A stretch of 64,000 nucleotides of DNA, taken from Adiantum capillus-veneris. Lineage: Eukaryota > Streptophyta > Polypodiopsida > Polypodiales > Pteridaceae. Position 1 is the first letter of the stretch; each line of letters starts with the position of its first letter. The position numbers and the translations under genes are program-made. The notes beneath the pieces were generated by a model, which saw only the letters and a program-made list of their open reading frames with translations, was not told where the DNA came from and searched no databases. The stretch spans positions 76,198,372 through 76,262,371 of the forward strand of contig CM043953.1 of the NCBI GenBank assembly GCA_014529385.2, read 5' to 3'. Shown one piece after another: positions 22,142 through 34,107 of this stretch.

Positions 22142-23355
22142 TTACAGGATTGGGTGGATAGGTTTAAACAGGATAAAGATAGAAACATTAAAGGAATGAT
22201 GGTAATCCAATATGGGGATAATGATAGGGTTTGGGGAATTAAGCATTTCTCCTAATACTGTCGCACCGAATAGGTACATGATCTTTTGTTGGTAGAAGAT
22301 CTTCCTATCTACATAGATATTCACATGCATATGCTCCAGGAATCTGAACGAGAATGCTGTCAGCCCGTTTTCCATCATGCATAGAGGGTGGAGTACTTAC
22401 TTATACTCTTACCGTGCCAGTGTTGATGAGTCGGCACATCCACAGGAGGTCGTCGTCTTTCATGGGCTCTACCTTTCCTTCGTCCCTCAGCACGTACGGG
22501 GTGATGGCAACGCGTCTGACCACTCCTAGCCTCTTGGCTAGTAGCAATTGCAGATAATTTCCGTAGTCGGCGTGTTGCATGAATTCTACTCCATTCAACT
22601 GCAACTCGTCTCCAGCCCACTGGGTTTCACCCGTGGTAGAGAGCTTCTTCAGGATAAGTTGTACACGGAGAGGAGGGAGATCCTCTACTCGTCTTCCAAA
22701 ACAGCGAGAGTAGTAGCCAGACCACTCTTCCCTAGGACATGGGAATCTTCTTACCACTTCTTCTTCAGGATTGTCAAAGTGGATTGGTAGCACTCGCATG
22801 CGTCGTGCAAATCGGTAGGCGACCTTCCGCTGCCTATCTTTGGATGACTTCCTCTTTGGCAAGCTGGGTACAACCCGACTTTTTGAGCTTGAAGCACTTT
22901 CTTGGCTAGATGCTCCTCCCTTTGGGGTCATGTGTTTCCAGACTGGCTTATTTTCTCCTTACCTTTGGCTTGAGCAACCCCCTTAGGCCATTTTGGAGTA
23001 AAGGTTATAACTTTGACTACAGTTTCTTTAGGGAAGAGAGGCCTCACCGTTTTCTTTCCTTCTTTGATGTGAATGACTTCTTCGCGATGTAGACGATTTC
23101 AGCCCCTTCATTGCCTTCGTTGCTGGCACTCATGACAATGTGTTTCGGTTGACAACAATGATGGCACCTCACAGACCTCCCACCTGATGCTCTCAATTTG
23201 TGGTTAGAACGAGCAACACGAGATGGATAATTTACCTCTTGAATACTGACGACACTGCAGCTTGGCAGTAGTACTTCAATGAAGGCGGCTAGTGCCTCCT
23301 TAGTCTCCTCTTCTTCCGTCCTCCAGTTAGAAAATTCCTTCAGCCATTCGTCCAT
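22142..23355 (-). pseudogene. Tat-F extra ORF upstream of gag (ORF1)
   Basis: Open pieces at 23044-23355 (MDEWLKEFSNWRTEEEE..., with the Cys/His cluster RCHHCCQPKH), 22401-22931 (VLPIHFDNPEEEVVRRFPCP, EWSGYYSRCFGRRVEDLPPL) and 22142-22378 (FRFLEHMHVNIYVDRKIFY). They share the strand of gag and begin about 38 bases after the PBS. An ORF before gag is a known trait of Ogre-type Tat elements; its function is not established. I recognise no domain. The pieces may be one ORF broken by indels, or spliced: GGTAAGA near 22412 resembles a donor site. Confidence 0.6.
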
Positions 23356-23392
23356 GATTGATGGCGTGCGTTACTTTTGCTTTGAGCGGCTA

Positions 23393-23404
23393 GGACGCAG
23401 ACCA
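23393..23404 (-). other. Candidate primer binding site of Tat-F
   Basis: Minus strand TGGTCTGCGTCC begins directly after an LTR end ...ATATTGTCA. The corresponding site of LTR-X reads TGGCCGCGTCC (27485-27495). The tRNA was not identified. Confidence 0.55.
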
Positions 23405-23429
23405 TGACAATATGAACACCGCAAAGTTA

Positions 23430-23431
23430 CA

Positions 23432-23480
<49 letters not shown>

Positions 23481-23513
23481 GGAGGAGAGAGATGAGAGAT
23501 GAGAGAGAGAGAG

Positions 23514-23545
<32 letters not shown>

Positions 23546-23556
23546 ACACACACACA
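23430..23556 (+). repeat. Compound (CA)n/(GA)n microsatellite
   Basis: Alternating ACAC and GAGA runs in the U5 part of the Tat-F LTR. The open frames across it are repeat translations, not genes. Confidence 0.9.
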
Positions 23557-24557
23557 GAGATTGACCAAATGATGAAAACCCTCGGGGGTGTGAGGGAGAA
23601 TTATTTTTGCAGTGTTTACAATGACCTTCCTTCCAGTGAGGAAGAACACCGTGGTGATAGAGAGGTAGGGAGAAAAGATGGTGCAACTACTTGGTGCGTT
23701 CTCTAAGACGACTCAATGATTGTGAAGCTTGCTACCAAGTGCGTGTATGCGTGTGTGCATCGACCATTTGAGTCGAGAGGTGGACGTGGCTCCCTTCACA
23801 TGGTGCAATTCTCAAGGCAAACCATCACACAAGCCCCCTCCCCGCAATGCCAATAGTGTCAATTCTTCCCACTAAACTCTACCAAGTGCTGACCTCTCAT
23901 GAACTGCCCCCCCCTGATAGTGACCTCTCAATGCCAATTTATAGGTGTTGGCTGCTTGGATTAGGGTAATCCCGGTTTGATTAGGGTAAGCTAATCGGGG
24001 AGACAAAGCAAGTGGTCGGCCCGGTGTGGTTGACCCTTGCTTTGTTTTGGGAGGTTATTAAAAATGAGAATATCTAGGTGGGCCTTTATGACCATCACCT
24101 AGAGAGAGGGAATTTACAAATTGGGGAATTTTACAAGGCTTGGGTTAAAACTGAAGAAATGATGAACATAACCTACAAATTACTGAAAATGGCTTCATGG
24201 TTGCGTGATGCCGGCAAATGGTGTGTTGCCCGTGCGTCGGTGTAGCACGTACTTCTTTTCGAGGTCAGCCGGGGCATGCCTTCGGCGCATTTCTTCTTTT
24301 TGTTGTTGGTGGAGCGTGCTTTGGGTTCCTCCTTCTTTTTGTCGATGTCGATGGCCGTTTTTCCTTCTTTTTTGTATTTTTTTTTATGTGGTATGTGTGG
24401 TGTGTGATTTTATGTGTGTGTGTGTGTGTGTATGTATGGGTGCGTGCATATGTGTGAATATAGGTGTGTGCATACGCATGAGTGTGTATATATATGTAAG
24501 TGAATGTGTGTGCACGAGCGTGCGTGGGAATGGGGGGTGTGGTGTGTGTATATAATG

Positions 24558-24588
<31 letters not shown>

Positions 24589-24670
24589 TTATTTTATATA
24601 TATATTTCTAATTTTTGGTTTCCTGCAGTGCAGTGGGCGACGCAGAGACGGGGGGGTGAGGGTGGTGAAT

Positions 24671-24704
24671 GGGGGGGGGGGGGGGGGGGGTGTGCATGCG
24701 CAGC

Positions 24705-24745
<41 letters not shown>

Positions 24746-25642
24746 GTGTGTATCAAGCGGCGCAGCATGGGTTGCGTGTGCAGAGGGAGCGCGAGTGGCG
24801 GTGTGGAGCCGGGTGTGGTCTGTGGGCAAGACAGCGCGCAAGAGAGAGAGAGCATGAGGGAGGGGAGATGGTGAGAGGGGGATAGGGTTGGGGGTGTATG
24901 GCAAGAAGAGCGCGGGGGGGTGGGATGAGGATGAGCGCGAGGCCCGAGAGGGGGGGTAGGTGACAGCGGGCGCGACAAGGAAGGGGGGGGGGGGGGGTGT
25001 GCGCTTAGTCAACGAGAGAGAGAGAGGGGGATTATGGCCAAGGGGTGGTTCTCACCAAGGGAAGAGAGGGAGAGAGAGGGAGAGGGGTTGTGAGGGGGGG
25101 GGGGAGATGAGAGAGGATAGGGGGGGGGGGGGGGGGGGGGGGGGTTGGAGGATAGAGGAAGAGAGGGGTGTGAGAGATAGAGGGAGGGAGAGGTGGTGCT
25201 TGCCCTAAGGCCCGCCGTGGCTACTTCCAAGAGAGAGAGAAAGCTAAGGCTAGGTGTAGATAAGGGGGGCGGTTGCTTAGGCGAGTGGTCCGCCGGGTGG
25301 GGGGGGGGGGAGGAAGGAAACAAGGGGGAGGGGAGGGGGGGTGCTTAAGGCTGAAGGGAGTGTGGACGAGAGGGGGTGGGGGTATGGCCCGCCAGGGCTG
25401 GAGTATGGACAAGCATAGAGAGGAGAGAGGCATAATATTTGTTGTGGCCCGCCGTGGCTGGAGTGTGACAGAGATACCAAAGGCACCTATCGGGCCCGAT
25501 GTTGCAGCGCCAGAGTAGGAGAGAGAATATTAGCGGAGCCGGGCAGTAAGAGAGAGAGGGATCGTCCTTTTGTGACAATGGAGGGGTGTGGCCAAACCGG
25601 CGGCGCCCTACTGGTGGTTAACCTTGGGGGGGGGGGGGGGGG
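24671..25642 (+). repeat. Poly-G tracts in Tat-F U3
   Basis: Runs of about 20 G (24671-24690), 15 G (24983-24997), 25 G (25120-25144), 12 G (25299-25310) and 17 G (25626-25642), among (GT)n (24708-24742) and GA-rich text. GGCCCGCC-G/A-GGCTGGAGT-like units recur near 25207, 25385 and 25446. Confidence 0.85.
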
Positions 25643-25752
25643 TATGGTGAATGGTAAAGGCCTTTTTTTGTTTTTTTTTTCCTTATTTTGGTAAAAAACC
25701 CTCCCTTCCTTAGGGTGTGGTTCTCACGGGCATGGTTTCGAAAACCGGCCAT

Positions 25753-25921
25753 CGGTACTAACCCCAAAGGGGGGAGCCTTATCATGATAACAAAAAAGAA
25801 AAAAAGTTTTATTTCCACAGCAAGCAGGGCCGCCACCTTCCCCGCCTTGCGTTCGCAATGGGGCCATCACCCTCCCCCTCTCCCTCTTGCTTGGTGCCAC
25901 CACCCTAGGCAACCACTAAAA

Positions 25922-26011
<90 letters not shown>

Positions 26012-26537
26012 CGCAGCTGGCTTGCCATCGCCCCCTGTACCCCTGCCCATCCTCTTCCACCGCCCCCCTCTCACCATCCCCTCATCTCGGCCCCATGCTC
26101 TCTTGCGCCCTCTCTGCCCAACAACCCATCGCCTTCACTGAGCCTTCACGGCCCTTGTCACCCACACCACACCTTGCATCACCCTCAGGCTGCCACGCCT
26201 TGACTCCCCACACGCTGCCATATACAACCCCCCACACACACTCCCCCTCCCTCTCTCAATCTCTCTCGCGCCTCTTTGGCTGTATGAGCCAAAAATGGTT
26301 GGTCTCTGTCTCTCTCCCATACACACACACGTCACACACACACCCCGCCTCTCTTACCCTCCCCCCTCTCACTCGCTCTCACCCTCTCTGAATCTGCCTG
26401 CCATTACTTACCCATGCACCACCCACACACCTCACACCACCCCCCGCACTCTGCTCGTTCACTCTCTCCCTCAACCTCGCTCACCCTCATAGCCCGCCCA
26501 AACAGTAAAAATGACCAAAACTCTTTCTCTCTCTTTC

Positions 26538-26568
<31 letters not shown>

Positions 26569-27236
26569 TCATAAACACATACATAACATACCCTACACGC
26601 ATAAGCACACGTACATAATCACATACACACCAACAACACACACACATGGCACACAAAAGAAGGAAGGAGGCAAAGAATATTGACACCGACACATCGACAA
26701 ACGAAGAAGGAGGACGTCAAAAACACGCAATGGCGACAACAAACCAAAGAATGATGCCGAAGGCATGCCCCAGTCTGACACCAAAATTGACGAGCGTGCT
26801 ATCCCAACGTACCAGTGAAGTCTGTGATTCGCTTGCATCCCATCCATGACGCACTTCCTCAGTAACATCCGTAGTGTAATTTATTTTCCGTTTTCCAAGC
26901 CAAACTTAAAAAAAAAAACCATTTGTATATTCCACCTTTCTCTAGGTGATGGTCACAAAGGCGCATCTAGGAGAATATCATTTTTTGATTTCCCCAAAAC
27001 AAAGCACCAGTCAACCGGACTGCTTGCTTTGTCTCTCCAGCTTAGGACCCTAAACCTAATTATTTTATACTAAACTAAGCAGCCTCCACCTATAAAAGAG
27101 CATTGAGAGGTCATTATCAGGACAATCACCACTTGAAAGAGAAGTCATACACATACATTGACTCCAAGGGGCCACGGTGCTCACAGGAGTAGGATCTCCG
27201 CACACAAGAAATTTCCCTAGTGAATGCACTATAGTT

Positions 27237-27268
<32 letters not shown>

Positions 27269-27364
27269 ACCGCAGTTTCCATCTCACCAAAACGAAGGGT
27301 TTTGTAAATACCATCTTGAATTAATTTTTCCCTCACATTCCAAAGGGTTTTCATCTCCTCCGTC

Positions 27365-27443
<79 letters not shown>

Positions 27444-27603
27444 ATTCCTGTGGTGTGCTGTGTTAGTGATATTTGAATTGTTGTTGGCCGCGTCCTAGCC
27501 ACTCAAAGCTAGGTGCTTCCCCCTGTTTACTACCCGTGCGACGAGTTCTGCATGCATGTGCCCAGCGTAGAGGCCGCTGGGGTCTGTTTTGTGCTTGTGC
27601 TTG
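25753..27603 (+). mobile_element. LTR-X: partial 5' LTR and leader of another Tat element
   Basis: 25753-27000 matches the reverse complement of the Tat-E LTR (37845-39040), from GGTACTAACCCCAAAGG to the CAAAGCACC segment. 27060-27484 matches the Tat-F LTR end, with TATA-like CACCTATAAAAGAG near 27089 and TGGCCGCGTCC in PBS position at 27485. It is plus-strand, head-to-head with Tat-F, and lacks roughly the first 230 bp of U3. It stops at the long inverted repeat. It contains (CT)n (25922-26009, 27369-27407), (AC)n (about 26540-26570) and a 34-base poly-C (27410-27443). Confidence 0.7.
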
Positions 27604-29972
27604 TCAACATGAACACAAGAACATCATTTAGTTCATATGAAATTACCTCTATACATCAGAAAATTACAGTGAATCTACAATACATCACAAAAATATAGTG
27701 AATTAGAAACTTCTACAATACATGTTATCAACTTCATAGAAGTTGCCTCCAAGTAGTCCCAACATTTGCCTCTGTCGCATAAGCACTTCCTCATAAGACA
27801 TTGAACGATAGCCTTTTGAGATGAGCTATCCAAAGCCTGCTTGTAAAGAAATTGAGTCATAAGACTCCTCTGATAGGTTGTTGCATCCTTGCAAGGCCAT
27901 GTAGGCATTAGAATAAATGGATGTGCTAAAACAAGACATGCACCAAAGCTAAGAATAGAAGTTTACCATCCACTCACCTCACCACCAACTACTAGCTCTA
28001 GAACTTTTGAAATTTATGCTATATTGCAACAAGACAGTCTAAAGGATCTACCCTCCACACTTTAAAGTCACACACATAAATACCTGTTACAAACTTCCTT
28101 GCAGCCAAAGAGTCCTAAAAGAAATTTCTATTGTTTATCCACTTCCTTGTAGCTCATGAGACCATAGCCTTACATGCTAGGTAGCTGCTGGAACCAAAAT
28201 GTTGCTCAAGAATACTCACATCATGACCTGGGGCATCATCATCAAGATGTAGTACCATCCGAGGAGCGAATCTATAGAGGGATAAAAACATATGTATAGC
28301 ATCACTAAATTTAGCAAGTTAAGGATTCTTTTGACAAGAGTAAAGATTACAAAATTACAATAGCTATAGTTCTGCATGATATTTGCAACTTACAAGGACT
28401 TGATGCTCGATGCATAGCTTGAAAGTCCTTAAACCATGCCTTGCGGTGTATGGACCTTTATCCTTGATGCCATTTGCTAAGGATGGAAGCTTAAGCCTGC
28501 AAATGTAGGATTCACAGTTGAGAATGTAGAAACTCCAGGAGTTTGATGTCAAAAACAGAGTTACACCCTTGTAGTGTATGGGATGCCATTGTCAGCTCCT
28601 AAGAGAAACTTCACAGCAAATTTTTAAGCACAGAGAGAGAGAGGAGACGCAGATGAGAAACTCTTCCAATGAGGATGAAGATGAAAAACACAAACTTCAA
28701 ACTTAGCGTTCCAGAAAGATTTAAAGCACACGACAAAGTTAGGGTAGGCTGGAGATGTGAGATCTATGGCCCACAATCCATCTGCCAGTATCAATGGACT
28801 AGATGGTCGTGGCATTTTAGGTGCATTGTAATCGCTTTTTGGAAAACTAAGTCTGAAGTCTGTGTTTCTCATCCACGTCCTCATAGGAAGAGTTTCTCAT
28901 TTGTATCCCTTGTGTCTCTCTCTAAGCGAAAATCTTTGCTGTGAAGTTCCCATTACGAGCTGACAATGGATTCCCATGCACTACAAGATTCTAACTCTCT
29001 ACTTCTAACACCGAACTCCTGGAGTTTCTACATTCTCAATTGTGAATCCTACATTTGTAGGCCCAATCTTCCATCCTCAACAAATGGCATCAAGAATGAA
29101 GGTCCATACATTGCAAGGTATATTGCAAGGCATGATTCAAGGATCTTCAAGCTATGCATCGAGCATCTAGTCCTTGTAAGTTGTGAATCTCATGCAAAAA
29201 TATAGCCACTGTAATTTTATGATCGTTACTCTTGTCAGTAGAAGCCTTAGCTTGCTAAACTTAGTAATCCTATACATATGTTTTTGTCCCTCTTTCCCTC
29301 TTCGATTCCTCCGATGGGGCTACATTTTGATGATGATGCCCCAGGTCATGACATGAGTATTCTTGAGAAAAATTTTGGTTCCAGTAGCTACCTAGCATCA
29401 AAAGACTATGGTCTCATGAGCTACAAGGAAGTGGATAAAGAGACAAAAACAACTTTTGGGACTCTTTGGCTGCGAGGAGGTTTGTAACACATATTCATGT
29501 GTGTGACTTTGAAGTGTGGAGGGTAGAGCCTTAGATTGTCTTGTTGCAATATTTACATAAATTTCAAAAGTGCTAGAGCTAGTGGTTGGTGATGAGGTGA
29601 GTGGATGGTAAACATCTATTCTTAGCTTTGATTCATGTCTTGTTTCAACCCATTTCTGAGATGTTATCAGATTCTGATGCCTACATGGCCTTGCAAGGAT
29701 ACAACAACTTGCTTGCTTTGCAAGTAGGCTTTGGATACCTCAACTCAAAAGGATATGGTTCAATGTCTTGTGAGGAAGTGCTTAAGAGGCAGAGGCAACT
29801 GTTGGGAATTTTTGGAAGAGGCAACTTCTATGAAGGTGATAACATGTATTGTAGAAGTTTTTGATTCACTATATTTTTGTGATGTATTGTTAAAATTTTT
29901 TGATTCACTATAATTTTGTGATGTATAGAGGTGAATTCATATGAACTAAATGACGTCCCTGTGTTCATGTTT
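27604..29972. repeat. Long inverted repeat (arms about 1.1 kb, spacer about 115 bp)
   Basis: The left arm (about 27604-28718) and the reverse complement of the right arm (about 28834-29972) match along their whole length, with small indels and substitutions. Outer ends share ACATGAACAC; inner ends share CTTAG-GTTCCA/TTTTCCA. Similar short open frames appear on opposite strands of the two arms (for example SWSFYILNCESYIC at 28364-28552 minus and 28966-29205 plus), which follows from the symmetry. No target duplication was found. It could be a foldback or long-TIR DNA element, or a hairpin giving small RNAs. Confidence 0.82.
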
Positions 29973-32687
29973 ACTAGAGCCAATAATGAGGAAGATGAAT
30001 TGAATGTGACGGGGGTCTACGCAGGAGTGGAACCTGTGAAAGATGTTGATAACATGTATAAATTGTGAAAGATGCTGACAACAACAGGTTTGCTAAAGAA
30101 GATGTGGCTTTGTAATAGGCAATGGTCTTAAAACCACATCGTAATTATGCTTCACAGAGGCAACAATGGAGGAGGAAATAATGTGGAAAGTCGACCTAAC
30201 TTGCCACATATGAATGGAGCAATTGTGGAGTGCAATCAATCAAAGAGAGTGAGAAGTAGCAACACTGATTTAAGAGGGTGAACATTTACCGTACTGATTT
30301 GTGGAGAGTTGCCCCATAGACATTCATTCATTCATTCCATTCGTCACCAGGGGGGTCTTTTTGCTACTGTGTATGCTAAGGTCGAGGCCTGGATGGACTT
30401 CAAGGTCTGATGTATAGTTGGATTTATTATCATGTGCAATAGCTTATTTTGTGCTTGAGGATTTTGTTCTTCATGTGGGTGAGTTTTGTGCATGACGTGA
30501 ATTTACTTTCTGCCTTTGGCTTTAGTATTTGAAAACGGCTAATGGGGATTATATTTCCTTGCCCTTCAATAATATCACCATTTAGGCTGCAAAGTGCTCC
30601 ATCCAGGGATTGTCTGCATCCAGGGTTAGCCATGTTTTTGTCTCCTCTTATGTGTTGTCTAATATCATCTTGAAAAGGTTTAGTTATGTTTTTTCTACTA
30701 GCTGAGACGAGCACTACTGTTATGAAAGAGCTTCAAATTCAAGGTGCTCGACTCTTGCTCCCTGAGGTATACCTTCTTGAAGCTGCACACATGCTCAAAA
30801 AGCGCGGCTTAGACCACTGTTTGCTAGCTCGGGTTTTGAATGGAATCTAAGAGGTTGTGTCAATGGAGAGTGCTAGCTGGAGCCGGGTCAAAGAGATTTA
30901 TGATGCATACTCAACAAGATACAATGTGAGTATTGCAGATTGCTTTTTAGTGTCCATAAGGCCTATTTAGGAATTTTGGGAAAAATACATGAAAATGGGA
31001 CTATTCTTCTTGTCGCTAGTACCGGGGAGAGTTGAACGGTGGTCCACAATGCACATTAATCTTGTCTCAAATTTTTGACTGATCTCCAGTGTTTTTTGGA
31101 TGCACTCACACAGTACACTTTATGCCACGACAACCACAAAATGCAATGTGTGTATTTGAGGTTAGGATTGTAGGGCACATGACAACCTTCGATGATGATT
31201 GTTCTTTAATTTGAGAGTATGCTTATCCTAAATTTAAAAGAAAGAGTCTCAAAATCTTCTTTAAGGGTAAAACTGCAGGCTATAGGTCCCTGTCTCAAAA
31301 CCATGGAGGCTTGATCTTTGGGTTGAGAATCCTTACGGATCCATAAAATACTAGAAACTCAATGTAGTTTGTAGTGAAAGAAAGTTATGTACATCGTGCT
31401 TCTCTCCATGCACAAAATCAAAAGCACGAGTCAAAACATGTTCAAGCCTCAAACTTGAGGTCGAAGCAAAGGGCTTTGGAGTTTAGAGAAATTGTAAGTC
31501 TTATAAACGTGAATGTTTGAAACATTGTGAGAAGGTAGGTGGAGACATTAGGATGTAACATCAAACACTCAAAACTTCAAACCAAGGCATGACCATCCCA
31601 GGTGGCATCATGTGCCATTTGCCCCCACTGAGCATTAAACACTTTCAAACAAAGGTTCAACAAGTCATGACAAAATGCAAAAAGCTAAAGCCAAGCAATT
31701 TAATTTGAACATGAATTTGCACTTTAATTTGAGATCGATGTTGACGTTTAGCCTTGACATCACCCCTATCGGTCTTTATCTGCGGCGCATCACCACCATC
31801 TCCACCATGGTTTGCTTCCAGATTGAGTGTCATGATGCGCATGCTCGCATTGGCCATCATGTGTTTTTTGTTTTGATCTCTCATGTGCTACCTACCACTC
31901 TATCACTTCTCAGCCCATACGCTCGCCGCGATACAATGTTTGGACTATCCCGTTCTGCTTCCGCTTCAACCCTGGGCATCCTGCTACGCATGTTTAGCAT
32001 GTCTAGCACTAATTGTCAAGCACCACGGCATGTGTGTCCTGCATGTTCTCCTAACCAGCATCATACTCAGGTTTGGGAAGAGCAGCACTGTCCTCGAACA
32101 CCATGTTTGGATCTGATGACCTTGCTACATAGGGATTGACTGCTTCGGCTCCTTGGAACTTCCTTTTTTGCACAAAAGAAAGCACACAAGAACTATTAGC
32201 AGCACAAGGAAGATGAGTCTCCGAACACAATGCCTACAATGGCTCCTGCTAAGAGCTTCCTGTGACGCTTCTTAAAATCTTTTGCATGTCTTGCAGGCTG
32301 CCGCAAGCATGAACTCCTCTTGTGCATGTCTTGCAACTTTCATAAGCATGAATTACTCCTCTTCTGCATGTCCTATAGCTTCCGTAAGCATCAACTCCCC
32401 CTGAGTTCTACCTTGTGCATCCGCCATTCTGTGTTTCCTACAGTTGTTATAAGCACCACGTGTTGAGTTCTATTATGTGTATGTACCATCCCTGAAGGTC
32501 TTCCATATTGTGCATCCACCAAAGAGAGGTTGCCTGCGCAGTTTGTATTAGGCACATTCTGAACACAAATCTTGTCTTCAACTTTGCGGGCTACCATGGA
32601 TGAGTCACCTTGTCCGTCCACAACCTACCATCCATGACAGTCACTGTGTGAGATATCTATGCTACACAGTAAGGAAAAATCAAAATG

Positions 32688-32732
<45 letters not shown>

Positions 32733-33854
32733 CTAAGAACATATTCCTTTTGCAAAACTTGTTTAAACTCTTCCCCAAGTCTTGGACTATTAGTGCTGAT
32801 AAAACACCGTTCACTATTTATAGGCCATGCCTTCTAGGTAGAGGCTACTTTCCTATAGCTTGAAGGAATCCTGCATATTCTTTACATGATGTATGGTAGC
32901 CTACTAATGTAAACATGTGTTGACAACATATCTGTTGTGCTCTCGGTCCTCTCCTTGATAAACAGGAAGAAATTAGAATTAAGAGCGTCAACATTTGACT
33001 CCATTGTAGTCACTTTGATTGCCAATCCTAAAAAGTAGACATGCCAACAAACCCATGGTCACCCTGTAATTCCACTGCATCTCCAAAGTTTGCCATATGT
33101 GCATCTCCTTGCATAGAAGGCGACAACAGAGTTTCAAAGTTGCTATGGTGATATGAGGGAATCTCTTGATTATTTGACATTGTATGCCAAATCCAAAATT
33201 GTCAAATTTGATGAAAAGTACTTTCTGTTGTATTGTATAGAAAAAAAAACTTTGATTCAAGTATCCGTCAAAAACTATTCGGTTTATTTGTATTATATAC
33301 AAGACAAATTTTGATTGTAATTACTTTATCTTTTTGTGATTAAATGAGTGCAAGGTTGATGAATTTTGGTTGCAAATCACAAAATGGGCAACTTGATGCC
33401 AAGGAAAATCACCAAACCAAAACCCTTGTGTGGTTGTAGCCTTGGCACATTGTGCCCATTGCTTGAGGTTAATAAGAGCACTTGGTAGCTTGGTGGGAAG
33501 GGTCCCTTACGGTGGTGAAAGCTTCAACTTAGGGTGCTCAATATTAAATGTTATGTTTGAAAAGCACACGGTCTGCAGTAGGAGGACCGCAAGTAAGAAA
33601 AAGATGAGGTAGAAAAATTGCTCATGCTGGCTTGTAAAGAACAAAACATGCCTCAGGCCTATGTCAAATAAAACACCCATCCTACTATGTATTTTTCAAG
33701 ATAAAAACAGGTCGATTTGAAGTAGGCATGATTCCACCTATCATGTGTGTAAGGGGACTTTGCCACGTATCTTTCTCCCTTAAAAAATAGATTGGAGTGC
33801 TTGAAGTAGCACTTAGAATTGGTTTTCTTGCAAGACATTCCTGTTGTAAAGCTA
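29973..33854. other. Unassigned repeat-like region
   Basis: No recognisable domain except the decayed frame at 30686-31150. It holds a (CT)n at about 32692-32728. The scattered short open frames show no motif I can name. A GTGGGGGCAAATGGC at 31620-31636 (minus strand view) could be the polypurine end of a lost element, but nothing else supports that. Confidence 0.4.
30686..31150 (+). pseudogene. Decayed ORF of unknown type
   Basis: From an ATG at 30686 one frame reads a protein-like stretch (MKELQIQGARLLLPE, LLEAAHMLKKRGLDHCLLA, SASWSRVKEIYDAYSTRYN, EFWEKYMKMG). In-frame stops lie near 30848 and 30968. The helical, charged composition resembles a gag-type capsid region, but I see no diagnostic motif and no knuckle. 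Not recognised. Confidence 0.35.
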
Positions 33855-34107
33855 AGCACGCTTTATTGAGGACACATTGCCCCTCCATTCTAATTTGGTC
33901 AGCAAAAGAGAGAAAAAGATCCTAGAGCTCTCATACTAGTGAGATGACACATGGCATACTATTTTCTTCCACGACACTCCTATTTTTGGAAAAGTAAGCA
34001 CACTTTATTGAAGCCGTATTGCTCCTCCATGCTAAGTCTGTTAGCAAAAGAGAGAATTTAAAGATCCTAGAGCTCTAATACCAGAGAGAGAACACATTAC
34101 ATACTAG
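33855..34107. repeat. Imperfect tandem duplication, unit about 144 bp
   Basis: GCACGCTTTATTGAGG...CATACT (33855-33960) and GCACACTTTATTGAAG...CATACT (33999-34107) are diverged copies. They share TCAGCAAAAGAGAGA-like text and AGATCCTAGAGCTCT. Confidence 0.75.

Larger units (their letters stand above)
17820..25752 (-). mobile_element. Tat-F: Tat/Ogre-type Ty3/gypsy, 5' part
   Basis: Right to left: 5' LTR (23405-25752), PBS, extra ORF before gag, gag with zinc knuckle, protease, RT, RNase H, a second RNase H, and the zinc-binding start of integrase, where it is cut by Element C at 17819. The second RNase H and the ORF before gag are hallmarks of the Tat lineage (Ogre and relatives). Tat-E (37845-48988) is a sister copy. 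Many frameshifts and a lost RT active site show it is inactive. Confidence 0.85.
23405..25752 (-). repeat. Tat-F 5' LTR
   Basis: About 2.35 kb. The inner end is TGACAATATG (plus). The outer end, near AAACCGGCCATC, matches the AAACCGGCTATCA end of the Tat-E LTR. A TATA-like CACCTATAAA (minus strand, about 23940-23955) precedes GGCATTGAGAGGTC, as in LTR-X. U3 is extremely low-complexity: GT/CA and GA runs, a (TA)n at about 24557-24585 and several poly-G tracts. Confidence 0.72.

Noticed and set aside
23371-27502. Long Ser-Leu, Cys-Val, Thr-His and Arg-Glu open frames on both strands
   Set aside because: Direct translations of (CT)n, (GT)n, (CA)n and (GA)n tracts and poly-G/C runs inside Tat LTRs.
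28364-29205. Two similar small proteins on opposite strands (SWSFYILNCESYIC)
   Set aside because: They are the two arms of the long inverted repeat, not a divergent gene pair; neither has supporting coding context.
27604-29972. Mutator-like element with long terminal inverted repeats
   Set aside because: No 9-bp flanking duplication and no transposase found; kept only as an unclassified inverted repeat.
31657-32139. 154-codon plus-strand frame and its antisense partner as a host gene
   Set aside because: Composition and reading give no domain, and both strands are open over part of it; no evidence for exons or a start context.
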